DNA of 64,000 nt from Chitinophaga oryziterrae (lineage in GTDB: Bacteria > Bacteroidota > Bacteroidia > Chitinophagales > Chitinophagaceae), in the NCBI RefSeq assembly GCF_009758125.1, contig NZ_WRXO01000004.1:496001-560000 (forward strand), written 5' to 3'. Shown here in pieces: positions 44,654 to 53,478 of the stretch (positions are counted from its first letter, which is position 1; every line of letters begins with the position of its first letter). The notes under the pieces are model-generated. The model worked only from the letters and a program-made list of their open reading frames with translations, had not been told where the DNA came from and did no database searches. Both the position numbers and the translations under genes were made by a program.

Positions 44654-45046
44654 TTATACTGACTTAGCAAATAAAGGCTTCAGTGTAAACCATGCCAGTG
44701 CAGGGAAAAAGTGCATTGGGATCGTTAAGCCTGGAAATAATTCCGGCGCTTCAATGGTCATTGGCAGTTTAGCTGCAAAAGGTCCGAGAATTGTAACAAA
44801 GGAAAGGATGGTAAAGATCAGGTTGAAAACCGGCTCAGTGTTACCTTTCAATACTTTGCTCAATAAAAAGTAACCCAGTGCTGCTATTAAAGTACCCCCA
44901 ACAGAGCTGCCCAGTATCTTTGCAATTGTAACAGTTTCAGTGAATCCTTCTCCCAGTGAAGCCGCATACACTTTCTGGTATATAATGGAGGCAATGCCTG
45001 CCAGTAAACCGGATATTACACCCAGTAATAATAATTTCTTCAGCAT
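44654..45046 (-). CDS. Small integral membrane protein, unknown
   Basis: 130 residues, four hydrophobic segments (LLLLGVISGLLAGIASIIY, ILGSSVGGTLIAALGYFLL, VFNLIFTILSFVTILG, PMHFFPALAWFTL). It lies 26 nt downstream of a YceI gene on the same strand and is probably co-transcribed with the two YceI genes. Copy A of the repeat follows it. Function unknown. Confidence 0.7.
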   Translation of the reverse strand: MLKKLLLLGVISGLLAGIASIIYQKVYAASLGEGFTETVTIAKILGSSVGGTLIAALGYFLLSKVLKGNTEPVFNLIFTILSFVTILGPFAAKLPMTIEAPELFPGLTIPMHFFPALAWFTLKPLFAKSV

Positions 45047-45072
45047 GTAATTGCAGATTTAAGTATGATCAC

Positions 45073-45606
45073 TTACTTGGTAACGGGTACGGCTACTTCT
45101 ACTTTAATGATATCAGAAACATCGCCGCCTGGTTTTCCGATATGGAAATCATTACGGTTTACGTTAAAGGTACCGTTGAAGGTAGCAGTACTACCTGTAC
45201 GTTTAAAGGTAAAAGGAATAGTAAATTCCTTTTTCACACCATGTATTTCAAGGTCACCTGTAACCTGGTATGCGTTACCGGCTTTCACGATTTTCTTTGA
45301 TACATAATGAATGACAGGATATTTGGCAGCATCAAACCATTCATCGCTTTTAGCGTGTTTGTTCTGAAGTCCGTTACCTGTATTGATAGAAGCAACGTCT
45401 ACGGTCACATCGAAATTCGATACGGCCAGGTTCTGCTCATCAAATGCGATACTGCCTTTAAATGTTTTGAATATACCACCAGCTTCATTGCTGGAAAAGC
45501 TGATATTATATTTATCGGTTATTTTCCACACCGGTGATACTACTGTAAAGGCAAACACTGCTGCTATAAGCAGCAGTGTTACCGAAAATATTGTTAGTTT
45601 CTTCAT
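45073..45606 (-). CDS. YceI-family periplasmic protein
   Basis: 177 residues with an N-terminal signal (LTIFSVTLLLIAAVFAFTVVS). YceI hallmarks: WKITDKYNISFSSN, DVTVDVASINTGNGLQNKHAKSDEWFDAAKYPVI and GDLEIHGVKKEFTIPF. The family forms a small lipocalin-like barrel that binds an isoprenoid or amide and is often linked to stress or pH. Tandem paralogue of the gene at 45618. Confidence 0.93.
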   Translation of the reverse strand: MKKLTIFSVTLLLIAAVFAFTVVSPVWKITDKYNISFSSNEAGGIFKTFKGSIAFDEQNLAVSNFDVTVDVASINTGNGLQNKHAKSDEWFDAAKYPVIHYVSKKIVKAGNAYQVTGDLEIHGVKKEFTIPFTFKRTGSTATFNGTFNVNRNDFHIGKPGGDVSDIIKVEVAVPVTK

Positions 45607-45617
45607 TATTGTTAAAC

Positions 45618-46190
45618 TTATTCTTTAACAAATTCTGCATTACCGAGGATCTTCACATCATCGCCCAGCATAGCCACTGGCATAGAAGCGCCGATACCGA
45701 AATCAGTACGTTTGATAGTGCCGGTAAATTTAAAACCTGCAGATACTTTCTTGTTCATTGGGTTGGTAGCAGTACCGTTGAAAACTGCATCCAGGGTAAC
45801 GGTTTTAGTTACACCATGAAGGGTCAGATCTCCAACCAGTTTGTAGTTCTTACCGCTAACTTTCTTGAAAGATTTGCTTTTGAAAGTAAGGGTACCGAAT
45901 TTTTCTGCATCAAAGAAATCAGCGCTTTTCAGGTGTTTGTCACGCATTTCGTTATCAGTAGAAAGGCTGTTAATGTCTGCAGTTACTTCAATTACTGCAT
46001 CAGACATATCGTCTTTAGAAGAAGTGATCTTTGCATCAAAGGTTCTGAAGGCGCCTTCACTTTCAGAGATACCCATGTGGTTCACTGCGTAAGACAGTCT
46101 TGAGTGTGCTTTGTCAACATTCCAGGTTTGAGCGAATGTAGTTGCAGACAGGGCTAATAATAAAGATGCAACGATGGTAAGTTTTTTCAT
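45618..46190 (-). CDS. YceI-family periplasmic protein (paralogue)
   Basis: 190 residues, signal peptide ending ATTFAQ. YceI core: WNVDKAHSRLSYAVNHMGISE, NSLSTDNEMRDKHLKSADFFDAEKF and GDLTLHGVTKTVTLD. Only 11 nt before the second YceI gene, so the two are in one operon. The HxlR regulator gene lies divergently 288 nt away and probably controls them. Confidence 0.95.
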   Translation of the reverse strand: MKKLTIVASLLLALSATTFAQTWNVDKAHSRLSYAVNHMGISESEGAFRTFDAKITSSKDDMSDAVIEVTADINSLSTDNEMRDKHLKSADFFDAEKFGTLTFKSKSFKKVSGKNYKLVGDLTLHGVTKTVTLDAVFNGTATNPMNKKVSAGFKFTGTIKRTDFGIGASMPVAMLGDDVKILGNAEFVKE

Positions 46191-46442
46191 GTGTTTTTAA
46201 AATTGAAAATTTAAGATTGAAGTTATTCTATTTGTAAAATTATACTTTTTTTTTGATGATTGATGTTTCAACATATATTTCTTCCCGATATACATCACAG
46301 AGCGGTTCTTGCTGCAATCATTTAATCACTGTTTTAAATATTTGTTATAAATTTACAATCTTAAGAGTGTTACTCTCTTTTGGAAAGTCAAAGGTATATG
46401 GAGTGTAACTTCTAAACAAGAAGGCACTGATAAGAGCCTTAC

Positions 46443-46456
46443 TTACTTTTTAGTAA
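46443..46456. promoter_or_regulatory. Inverted repeat in the yceI / hxlR divergent region
   Basis: TTACT-TTTT-AGTAA, a 5-bp stem 22 nt before the HxlR ATG. A possible operator for the divergent regulator. The region 46191-46478 is otherwise AT-rich with no gene. Confidence 0.35.
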
Positions 46457-46478
46457 CAATCGTGAAAATCAAATTGTT

Positions 46479-46868
46479 ATGAAAGAAAATAGTTCAGGTA
46501 AATTTTCTGCAGCGGTGAATTGTCCTATCAGACAGGTATTGGACAGGTTTGGTGACAAGTGGTCCATATTAGTGGTGGAATTGTTATCTGGCAAGGGTCG
46601 GTTAAGGTTTAGTGAAATTGGTCAGCACATTGGGGATATCTCACAGAAGATGCTCACGGTAACTTTGCGTTCACTGGAATCAGATGGGTTGATATCGAGG
46701 GAGATCTTTCCGGAAATTCCGCCACGGGTGGAATACGAGCTGACGGCGCTGGGTAAGAGCCTGGTACCTCATATTGAGAGCCTGACCGGGTGGGGAGTGG
46801 AGCATCTGGATGCTATCCTTCAGAACCGGAAAGCCTATGAGCTGAGGCAAAAGAAGACTACATATTAA
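46479..46868 (+). CDS. HxlR-family winged-helix regulator
   Basis: 129 residues. Starts with the HxlR-type NCPIRQVLDRFGDKWSILVVELL and LRFSEIGQHIGDISQKMLTVTLRSLESDGLI, then the wing and PPRVEYELTALGKSLVPHI. Usually senses redox or quinones through Cys; here one Cys (residue 14) is visible near the N-terminus. Divergent from the YceI operon, which is its likely target. Terminates at a 16-bp-stem hairpin. Confidence 0.94.
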   Translation: MKENSSGKFSAAVNCPIRQVLDRFGDKWSILVVELLSGKGRLRFSEIGQHIGDISQKMLTVTLRSLESDGLISREIFPEIPPRVEYELTALGKSLVPHIESLTGWGVEHLDAILQNRKAYELRQKKTTY

Positions 46869-46904
46869 AACGGGGCTAACCCTGAGGCAGCCCCGTTTTA
46901 ATAT
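46862..46904. terminator. Bidirectional terminator between hxlR and the PhyH gene
   Basis: Arms 46862-46877 and 46889-46904 are perfectly complementary over 16 bp (AACGGGGCT core) with an 11-nt loop. It separates convergent genes. Confidence 0.9.
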
Positions 46905-46908
46905 GTTA

Positions 46909-47715
46909 TTACTTTACAATACCTGCAAAGCGTTGATAGAGGAGAGTTGGACTTTTTTCATTCTTCGGCTCATATTTACCGGCGATCAGGGGAACATATA
47001 TCACCCTTCTGCGGCTGGCTTCTCCTACTACTGAAGATTGTGCCACACGATGCCATAGGCGACCGTCGTGAACAGTGATATCACCAGCCTTAGGCATAAT
47101 AGCGATCTCTTTCTTATCAGGACGGTGATCAATGAAATATCTTTTCTTAAACAGCATACTTAACAAGCTCTGTTTGTGCGTACCTGGTATAATCCTTAAT
47201 CCGCCGTTCTCAGGCTGTAAAGTACTCAGGTGAATTCCGAGGTTCAGCATCGGGTTCAAACGGCCACCGTAGAAGATGTCGCGCAGACCGTCCGTATGCC
47301 AGCCCATTTTAGTGAACTTGCTTTCAGGACCATTTACATAGTGGTTGAACACCATGCCATCCTTTTCATCTACTCCGATACGTGCATCCGGCCCGATCAA
47401 TTCCAGTAATCCCTGTAAGCGTTCATCATTCAGGAGTTCCGATAATACAGGTGTGTGCTTATTTATAAATGCAAAACGTTGTACGATTTTGTTGCCATTG
47501 AGGTCAATACCGTACTTAATAGGTACACCATTGATCTTTTCCACGTTATCACTGATCCACTTTTGTTGTACCTGTTCAGATGCTTCAATGATTTGCTGTA
47601 CAGTTTCAGAAGTCAGCGCGTTTGAGAAATGAATAAATCCATGCTCCTCAAAAAAAGCTTTTTGTTCTGTTGTGAGTGAATTGCCCAGTGTAAACGTAGT
47701 ATAAGCTGTTGCCAT
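46909..47715 (-). CDS. Phytanoyl-CoA dioxygenase (PhyH)-family protein
   Basis: 268 residues. Iron-binding HxD is in GWHTDGLRD, the distal region in HDGRLWHRVAQS, and the 2OG-binding Arg follows in RRRVIYVPL. The N-terminus has KAFFEEHGFIHFSNAL typical of the family. PhyH-like enzymes hydroxylate diverse small molecules, some in natural-product pathways. It is flanked by its own terminator; no operon partner. Confidence 0.9.
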   Translation of the reverse strand: MATAYTTFTLGNSLTTEQKAFFEEHGFIHFSNALTSETVQQIIEASEQVQQKWISDNVEKINGVPIKYGIDLNGNKIVQRFAFINKHTPVLSELLNDERLQGLLELIGPDARIGVDEKDGMVFNHYVNGPESKFTKMGWHTDGLRDIFYGGRLNPMLNLGIHLSTLQPENGGLRIIPGTHKQSLLSMLFKKRYFIDHRPDKKEIAIMPKAGDITVHDGRLWHRVAQSSVVGEASRRRVIYVPLIAGKYEPKNEKSPTLLYQRFAGIVK

Positions 47716-47944
47716 GATAATTTGAAAAATTTAAATTGATTGATGATCGATAAATAGCCACATAGTTCGCTGTGAGGTTTGATAGAAGGAATTATCTAAC
47801 AATAAGGACATCTCTTACTGGTAGGTGAAGAAGACCTGCGGAGTAGCTGAAATATAGTCGATGGTGGTAGCATTTATTAGTCTACTGAATTTATAGGATA
47901 AAGATAAGTACTTTTTACAAGTTACAAAAATAAACTATAATTGA

Positions 47945-48718
47945 CTAACTTTTATAGAGGCTACCAGCAATTTTTTCCACCATATTTTTGGGGAATAACC
48001 TTGTGGAAAACGCACTTATTACGTTTAGCGCACCAGGTATAATCTCCGCCTTCTTGTTAAACATTCCTTTCAGCGCTATATCTGCGGCCGTATCCGGATG
48101 CATTCCGAACTTCTCGGCAGTGGCTTTTATTGCCTGCATACCAGCACGGTCCACAAAGTTGGTATTTACCGGTCCGGGACAAAGACAGCTAACGGATATG
48201 TTACTGCCTTTTAATTCCTGTCGTAATCCTCTCGTAAAGACCAGTAAAAAGGCTTTTGATGCGGCGTAGAGGCTTAACGTTGGTACCGCCTGGTAAGCAG
48301 CTGTACTGGAAACATTAAGGATATACGATTGCGGTTGTGCTTTTAACATCGGAAGCAGATAGTGACAGAGAGCTACAGGCGTTTGCATGTTCAGTTGCAG
48401 CATATTGGACTGCTTTTCCAGGGTCAGTGATTCAAACGTTCCCCAGATCCCGTAACCTGCATTATTGATCAGAACAGATACCGTATAGTGGTTATCGGTA
48501 CACCACTTATATACAGTTTCAGCAGCATTGGGCAGTGAAAGGTCCTGTGCCAGCCAGCTTACCTGTACATTGTATTTTGTTCTGAGTGTATTCGCAACTG
48601 TTTCCAATTCCTCGCCCGACCTGGCTACCAGGAGGAGGTCGTAGTGTTTCATTGCCAGCAGATTAGCCATTGATAGTCCAATGCCCTTGCTGGCTCCTGT
48701 TATTAGTGCGTATGCCAT
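47945..48718 (-). CDS. Short-chain dehydrogenase/reductase
   Basis: 257 residues. Cofactor motif TGASKGIG at 8-15, NNAGYGIWG, catalytic Ser in NVSSTA and Tyr-x-x-x-Lys in YAASKAF, then PGPVNTNF. Fits the SDR YqjQ/DltE group. Substrate unknown. 229 nt of gene-free sequence separates it from the PhyH gene. Confidence 0.93.
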   Translation of the reverse strand: MAYALITGASKGIGLSMANLLAMKHYDLLLVARSGEELETVANTLRTKYNVQVSWLAQDLSLPNAAETVYKWCTDNHYTVSVLINNAGYGIWGTFESLTLEKQSNMLQLNMQTPVALCHYLLPMLKAQPQSYILNVSSTAAYQAVPTLSLYAASKAFLLVFTRGLRQELKGSNISVSCLCPGPVNTNFVDRAGMQAIKATAEKFGMHPDTAADIALKGMFNKKAEIIPGALNVISAFSTRLFPKNMVEKIAGSLYKS

Positions 48719-48807
48719 ATTTGTTGTGAATACCCCTTAAAAATTGCGGAAAGATAACGCTATTTTAAACAATATGAAAATAGAGGTCTCAGGTTGCAGA
48801 AATAAGG

Positions 48808-48831
48808 AAGGGCGGTAAGAATACCGCCCTT
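48808..48831. terminator. Hairpin AAGGGCGGTA/TACCGCCCTT
   Basis: 10-bp stem (48808-48817, 48822-48831) with a 4-nt loop; a TTTTTT run follows on the plus strand. It sits between the SDR start and the YeeE pair's stop and may end the YeeE transcript or stop antisense reads. The rest of 48719-48986 holds no gene. Confidence 0.6.
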
Positions 48832-48986
48832 AATTTTTTAACCATATCCTATGAAAAACCTGAACTAAAGATATATGACCATTTTCAGCCACGTAGTCAA
48901 TTTTGGTAAAGGCTATATTTTATCTGGTAAACGTTGGTAAAAACACCCCGTTAACAAAAAATTAACAAAATGTGTAATCGTTTAAA

Positions 48987-49454
48987 TCAATGTGGTAAGC
49001 GTTCTCTCACTATTCCGTACACCCAGGTACCCAGAATTGCGCTGAACAAGGTAACCACCGTAACGGTGAAGCCTGCACCGATCTGTGCATATAATGGCCC
49101 CGGACAGGCACCCGTCATCGCCCAGCCAAATCCGAACAGCAAACCGCCAAATATCTGCCCTTTATTAAAGGGCTTATCCGTAAAAGTGACGGGCTCACCA
49201 TGGATCGTCCTGATCTTCAGCTTCTTAATGAGAAATACCGAGATCATCCCCGTCACCACTGCCGAACCAATGACCCCATACATGTGAAATGACTGCAAAC
49301 GGAACATTTCCTGGATGCGGTACCACGACACTACCTGCGACTTTACCAGGATAATCCCGAAAAATACACCTGCTACCAGGTACTTTAACTGACGCCATCC
49401 CGGTTCCTGCTTTGCCGGGGCGTCCAGGCTTTCTACTTCAAAATCAGTATTCAT
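48987..49454 (-). CDS. YeeE/YedE-family half, C-terminal type (DUF6691-like)
   Basis: 155 residues, four membrane segments. Contains GWAMTGACPGPLYAQIGAG with the conserved Cys of this family and a short N-terminal charged part. Pairs with the 188-residue half upstream (11 nt spacing) to form a complete YeeE/YedE-like transporter. These carry sulfur compounds, for example thiosulfate in TsuA. Confidence 0.88.
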   Translation of the reverse strand: MNTDFEVESLDAPAKQEPGWRQLKYLVAGVFFGIILVKSQVVSWYRIQEMFRLQSFHMYGVIGSAVVTGMISVFLIKKLKIRTIHGEPVTFTDKPFNKGQIFGGLLFGFGWAMTGACPGPLYAQIGAGFTVTVVTLFSAILGTWVYGIVRERLPH

Positions 49455-49465
49455 GATAAGGATAA

Positions 49466-50032
49466 TTATAAATGAAGAATAGATGGGAGGATAAGATTAG
49501 CCATGATAAACCCGCCAGCCATAAAACAGCAGGTTGCTACCAGGGAAGGCCATTGCAGGTTTGATAACCCCATAATGGAATGTCCGGATGTACAGCCACC
49601 GGCATACCGGGTGCCAAATCCTACCAGGAAACCACCCACCACCATCAGGATAAATCCCCTGAGCGTCAGCAGCGCCGGCCAGTTAAACAGTTGTACGGGC
49701 AACAATGCATGATGGTCCGTTACCCCATAACCCTGTAATTCTGCTGCCAGCTGAGGATGGATCACCACCGGCTGAGGATCTGTGAACAGGAAGGTGGCAA
49801 TGGCCCCTCCCAGTAATATGCCTGCTGCGAAAACCAGGTTCCAGGATTCTTTTTTCCAGTCGTAAGAGAAGAAAGGTGTTTTGGCAGGCAAACAAGCTGC
49901 ACAGATATGCCGCAGGGAAGACGAGATACCAAAATGCCGGTTTCCCAGCAGTAACAACAGCGGTACCATAAGCCCTATCAGTGGACCGGCAACATACCAG
50001 GGCCAGGGCGCGCTTAATGCATTCATCAGCAT
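49466..50032 (-). CDS. YeeE/YedE-family half, N-terminal type
   Basis: 188 residues, four to five membrane segments. The family pattern GFGTRYAGGCTSGHSIMGLSNLQWPS with a conserved Cys is near the C-terminus. Two small adjacent proteins together match one full-length YeeE-type protein, each contributing a Cys-containing half. Likely uptake of thiosulfate or related sulfur. Start chosen at 50032; an ATG at 50026 is also possible. Confidence 0.88.
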   Translation of the reverse strand: MLMNALSAPWPWYVAGPLIGLMVPLLLLLGNRHFGISSSLRHICAACLPAKTPFFSYDWKKESWNLVFAAGILLGGAIATFLFTDPQPVVIHPQLAAELQGYGVTDHHALLPVQLFNWPALLTLRGFILMVVGGFLVGFGTRYAGGCTSGHSIMGLSNLQWPSLVATCCFMAGGFIMANLILPSILHL

Positions 50033-50138
50033 AATGTCGGTTTTAAGTATGTTAGATAGATATTATATGAGTGGTGGTGTGCAAAGATATCATTTTAAAT
50101 ATCCACAGGATGTTGAAAGAATGCAGTAATCCAAATAT

Positions 50139-50166
50139 GTTGCAACACGCATATTTATTATCTTTG
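50139..50166 (+). promoter_or_regulatory. MarR promoter with a GTTGCAAC palindrome
   Basis: The 8-bp palindrome GTTGCAAC (50139-50146) is nested in ATATG...CATAT and is followed by TATCTTTG (50159-50166), a full -7 match that ends 4 nt before the MarR ATG. The palindrome is a plausible operator for autoregulation and for the divergent YeeE genes. Confidence 0.5.
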
Positions 50167-50170
50167 AAGT

Positions 50171-50623
50171 ATGAGAATAGAGCAAGCTATTAATCAGCGT
50201 AAGTTCCGGGATGAACATCATAAGGTGGTGGTCAACCTCCTGTATACCGGCAACTGGTTGAGGGATGCCCTGGGTACTAACCTGAAAGCCCACGGACTTT
50301 TACCGCAACACTACAATGCTTTACGCATCATCAGAGGTAAACATCCTGAACCATTATCTGCCGGTAGTATCAAAGAAGTAATGCTGGATAAAGCAAGTGA
50401 TGTTACCCGTCTGCTGGACAAGCTGGAAAAACTGAACTTCATTCAGCGCAGACTTTGTCCGCATAACCGCCGTAAAATGGATATCAATATCACCACGCAG
50501 GGATTACTGTTGCTGGACCAACTGGATGAACCAATGGATGGCTTTTATAAAGATCTTATTGAACGGTTGACAGAAGATGAAGCGAAGACGCTGAGCGACC
50601 TGCTGGATAAAATGCGCGGATAA
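50171..50623 (+). CDS. MarR-family regulator
   Basis: 150 residues. Winged helix with LPQHYNALRIIRG, IKEVMLDKASDVTRLLDKLEKLNFIQRRLCPHNRRKMDINIT and a C-terminal helix. Divergent from the YeeE/YedE pair, which it may control. The final residues run into a second -7 element before the next gene. Confidence 0.92.
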   Translation: MRIEQAINQRKFRDEHHKVVVNLLYTGNWLRDALGTNLKAHGLLPQHYNALRIIRGKHPEPLSAGSIKEVMLDKASDVTRLLDKLEKLNFIQRRLCPHNRRKMDINITTQGLLLLDQLDEPMDGFYKDLIERLTEDEAKTLSDLLDKMRG

Positions 50624-50626
50624 TGA

Positions 50627-50634
50627 TATCTTTG
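50627..50634 (+). promoter_or_regulatory. -7 element TATCTTTG before the small secreted protein gene
   Basis: Full match to TAnnTTTG, ends 5 nt before the ATG at 50640. No clear -33 TTTG upstream. Confidence 0.45.
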
Positions 50635-50639
50635 TCTGC

Positions 50640-50969
50640 ATGAGGTGTGCTTTCGTTCTGTATTTTTTCTTCCTGGTATTTTGCTGCGGGCTTAGCGCCA
50701 ATGCAGAAAAGATCAGGGGCTCCCAAACATTTTCCACGACCTCACAGGTAAAGTATCAGGGGCATAATGATGCGCCGGAGATAATCATTGAGATTATCAC
50801 CAACCAGGCGCTGACCTCTTCATTCAGCCCCGTTGCTACCGTTTATTTTAAAGATCATTTTCTTACAACGGTTATTGTTTCAGGCAGCGGAATATTCGTC
50901 AGGCGCTTATTGCCCGATCTGCAGGCTATTGTAAAGTGTATAATTTTCCCCCAGCACTTTTTCTGGTAA
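50640..50969 (+). CDS. Small secreted hypothetical protein
   Basis: 109 residues with a strong Sec signal peptide (CAFVLYFFFLVFCCGLSANA). No recognisable domain; the mature part has VKYQGHND and ATVYFKDHFLTTVIVSGSGIF with a hydrophobic end. It starts 16 nt after marR with its own -7 element. Not recognised; gene status is likely but not certain. Confidence 0.5.
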   Translation: MRCAFVLYFFFLVFCCGLSANAEKIRGSQTFSTTSQVKYQGHNDAPEIIIEIITNQALTSSFSPVATVYFKDHFLTTVIVSGSGIFVRRLLPDLQAIVKCIIFPQHFFW

Positions 50970-51057
50970 TTTTCCTGTTTATCTTTATTATACCTCCATT
51001 ATGACTGGTGATACCTTATCATCAGCAGGATTTTCTATTTCGAACTAAAATTACCGG

Positions 51058-53295
51058 ATGATACATTTACCACCTTTAATTGCCGACCTGGCATTGATAC
51101 TAATTGCTGCAGCCATTACTACGCTCATCTTCAAGAAACTGAAGCAACCACTGGTACTGGGATATATTGTAGCCGGCCTGCTGGTGGGGCAGCACGTGTC
51201 TATATTACCAAACGTATCCGATGAGGCCAATATTAAAGTATGGTCAGAAATTGGTGTGATATTCCTCTTATTCAGCCTGGGACTTGAGTTCAGTTTCAAG
51301 AAACTGATTAAAGTAGGTGGGGCTTCTTCCATTACGGCGATAGTGGAAGTTACCTTCATGGTTTTTCTTGGATATTTTATAGGTAAGATGATGGGATGGT
51401 CCACTATGGATAGCATCTTCCTGGGTGGCATTCTTTCTATCTCTTCCACCACTATCATTATTCGTGCTTTTGAAGAACTGGGGATCAAAGGACAGCAGTT
51501 CGCCGGACTCGTATTCGGTATTCTTGTTGTGGAAGACCTCGTAGCCATCGTGTTGCTGGTATTACTTTCTACGCTGGCAGTAAGCCAGCAGTTTGCAGGC
51601 GGGGAAATGCTTGGTTCTGTATTAAAGCTTGTGTTTTTCCTCATCGCATGGTTTGTGACAGGCATCTTTTTCCTGCCTACACTATTAAGGACAACACGGA
51701 AACTGATGAATGAAGAAACGTTGCTGGTAACAGCCGTGGGGCTTTGCCTGCTCATGGTGGTACTTGCTACTCATGCAGGTTTCTCTCCGGCATTGGGCGC
51801 ATTCATCATGGGATCTATACTCGCAGAAACTACACAGGCAGAGAAAATCGAACACCTCGTAAAACCGGTGAAAGAATTATTCGGCGCCGTGTTCTTTATA
51901 TCCGTAGGTATGCTGATCGATCCGGCCATGCTGATCAAATATGCAGGCCCGGTAATGATCATCACCGTGGTGACCCTGATGGGTAAAACCATCAGTACCT
52001 GCATAGGGGCACTGGTATCTGGGCAACCACTAAAGACTTCCGTACAGGCAGGTATGAGCCTGGCGCAGATAGGGGAGTTCTCTTTTATCATCGCACAACT
52101 GGGACTGTCCCTGAAAGTAACCAGCGATTTCCTGTATCCGGTAGCAGTGGCGGTATCCGCAGTCACTACTTTCACTACGCCTTACATGATCCGCTTGTCT
52201 GCACCTATGTATGAAAAGCTGGCTGGCGTATTACCGCATCGCTGGAAAACATACCTCAACAGGTATAGTGCGGCGGCACAAACGATCTCCGTAGTGAGCG
52301 ACTGGAAACAATTGCTCCGCTCTTATTTCATGAACACGGTGATCTACTTTGTGGTAATCCTGTCCATCATTCTATTATCGTATTACTACCTCTTACCATT
52401 GATCAATATTAAGATCGATGGATATAATTACGGGCGTATAGTGAGCGCTGCCATCACACTGGTATTACTCTTGCCGTTCCTCTGGGCGCTTGCTTTCCGC
52501 AGGGTGAGTAATGAAGCCTCTTCTCATATATGGGAACAGAAAAAATACAGAGGACCATTATTATTATTGCGTGTATCAAGAATTATTTTATCAGTTATCC
52601 TGATAGGTTTTTTTATAGACAGGTTCTTTTCTTACACTATTGCAGTGTTGGTAACAGCAATTATTTTGTTGCTGGTATTTATGCTCCGGCAAAGGATACA
52701 GAAATTCTATAACACGATAGAAGAACGTTTCTTTTCTAACTTCAATGCGCGTGATGCCAGGGTGGGGAATATCAATAAATCGGTGCTGGCACCCTGGGAT
52801 GCGCATCTGGCAGTGGTAGAGATACATGCACATTCACCTGTAACGGGTAAAACATTACAGGAACTGGCATTGAGAGAACAGTACGGGGTAAATATTGCGC
52901 TGGTGAACAGGGGAGGGCGGAAGTTGTACGCTCCTGATAAGGATACACGATTGTATCCCGGAGATGTAATTACAAGTATTGGTACGGATGAACAGCTGGA
53001 GAAATTCAACAGTTTCCTGGAATCTGCGAATGAAGTGGGTACAAGTCTGGAAGATACGGACCCTATCGTATTGCGTCAGTTCCTGATAGGCAAACAATCC
53101 CGTCTGGCAGGTATCAATATCCGTGAAGCAGGTATCAGGGAACGTACCCGTGGTATTGTACTGGGCATTGAGCGTAAAGGACAGCGCTTATTAAACCCAG
53201 AATCCAATACCGTCCTGGATGCAGGAGATATTGTATGGGCCGCAGGCAGTGGTAAAATGCTGAACGCATTTATTAAAGAGCAGCAACAGAAATAA
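51058..53295 (+). CDS. CPA2-family cation/proton antiporter with two TrkA-C domains
   Basis: 745 residues. About 12 membrane segments in the first ~390 (GYIVAGLLVGQH, FSLGLEFSFKKL, LGGILSISSTTIIIRAF, GILVVEDLVAIVLLVLLS and a 12-TM C-terminus), then a 4-segment membrane stretch, then two soluble TrkA-C-like domains about 580-650 and 660-745. There is no TrkA-N (nucleotide-binding) domain. Likely a K+ or Na+ exporter gated through its C-domains, KefB-like. Confidence 0.93.
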   Translation: MIHLPPLIADLALILIAAAITTLIFKKLKQPLVLGYIVAGLLVGQHVSILPNVSDEANIKVWSEIGVIFLLFSLGLEFSFKKLIKVGGASSITAIVEVTFMVFLGYFIGKMMGWSTMDSIFLGGILSISSTTIIIRAFEELGIKGQQFAGLVFGILVVEDLVAIVLLVLLSTLAVSQQFAGGEMLGSVLKLVFFLIAWFVTGIFFLPTLLRTTRKLMNEETLLVTAVGLCLLMVVLATHAGFSPALGAFIMGSILAETTQAEKIEHLVKPVKELFGAVFFISVGMLIDPAMLIKYAGPVMIITVVTLMGKTISTCIGALVSGQPLKTSVQAGMSLAQIGEFSFIIAQLGLSLKVTSDFLYPVAVAVSAVTTFTTPYMIRLSAPMYEKLAGVLPHRWKTYLNRYSAAAQTISVVSDWKQLLRSYFMNTVIYFVVILSIILLSYYYLLPLINIKIDGYNYGRIVSAAITLVLLLPFLWALAFRRVSNEASSHIWEQKKYRGPLLLLRVSRIILSVILIGFFIDRFFSYTIAVLVTAIILLLVFMLRQRIQKFYNTIEERFFSNFNARDARVGNINKSVLAPWDAHLAVVEIHAHSPVTGKTLQELALREQYGVNIALVNRGGRKLYAPDKDTRLYPGDVITSIGTDEQLEKFNSFLESANEVGTSLEDTDPIVLRQFLIGKQSRLAGINIREAGIRERTRGIVLGIERKGQRLLNPESNTVLDAGDIVWAAGSGKMLNAFIKEQQQK

Positions 53296-53360
53296 AGTAC
53301 ACGGTTAATATGCCTGAGAGTAGCACTATCCATGCATTAAGTATGCTTCAGGTAGGAAGA

Positions 53361-53458
53361 GGAGCTCCGTATTTGTAGCAAACAAATGGAACAACAAAAC
53401 ACAGACTTCGTTAGGAATCCCCTAAAACTGCTAATATCAGGGGACTCCTACCGGAGTC
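53361..53458. repeat. REP-like element, copy B
   Basis: Begins GGAGCTCCGTATTTGTAGCA and, after AACAAAA, carries a central hairpin of arms 53404-53423 and 53439-53458 with about 16 of 20 paired bases (core TTAGGA...TCCCCT / AGGGG). The order and sequence resemble copy A at 44494-44648, with the outer hairpins reduced. Confidence 0.7.
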
Positions 53459-53478
53459 TATTATGTAGCATTAATAAA

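Noticed and set aside
44502..44873. 123-codon plus-strand frame across the REP-like element
   Set aside because: It overlaps hairpins and a real minus-strand membrane protein gene; no protein-like pattern.
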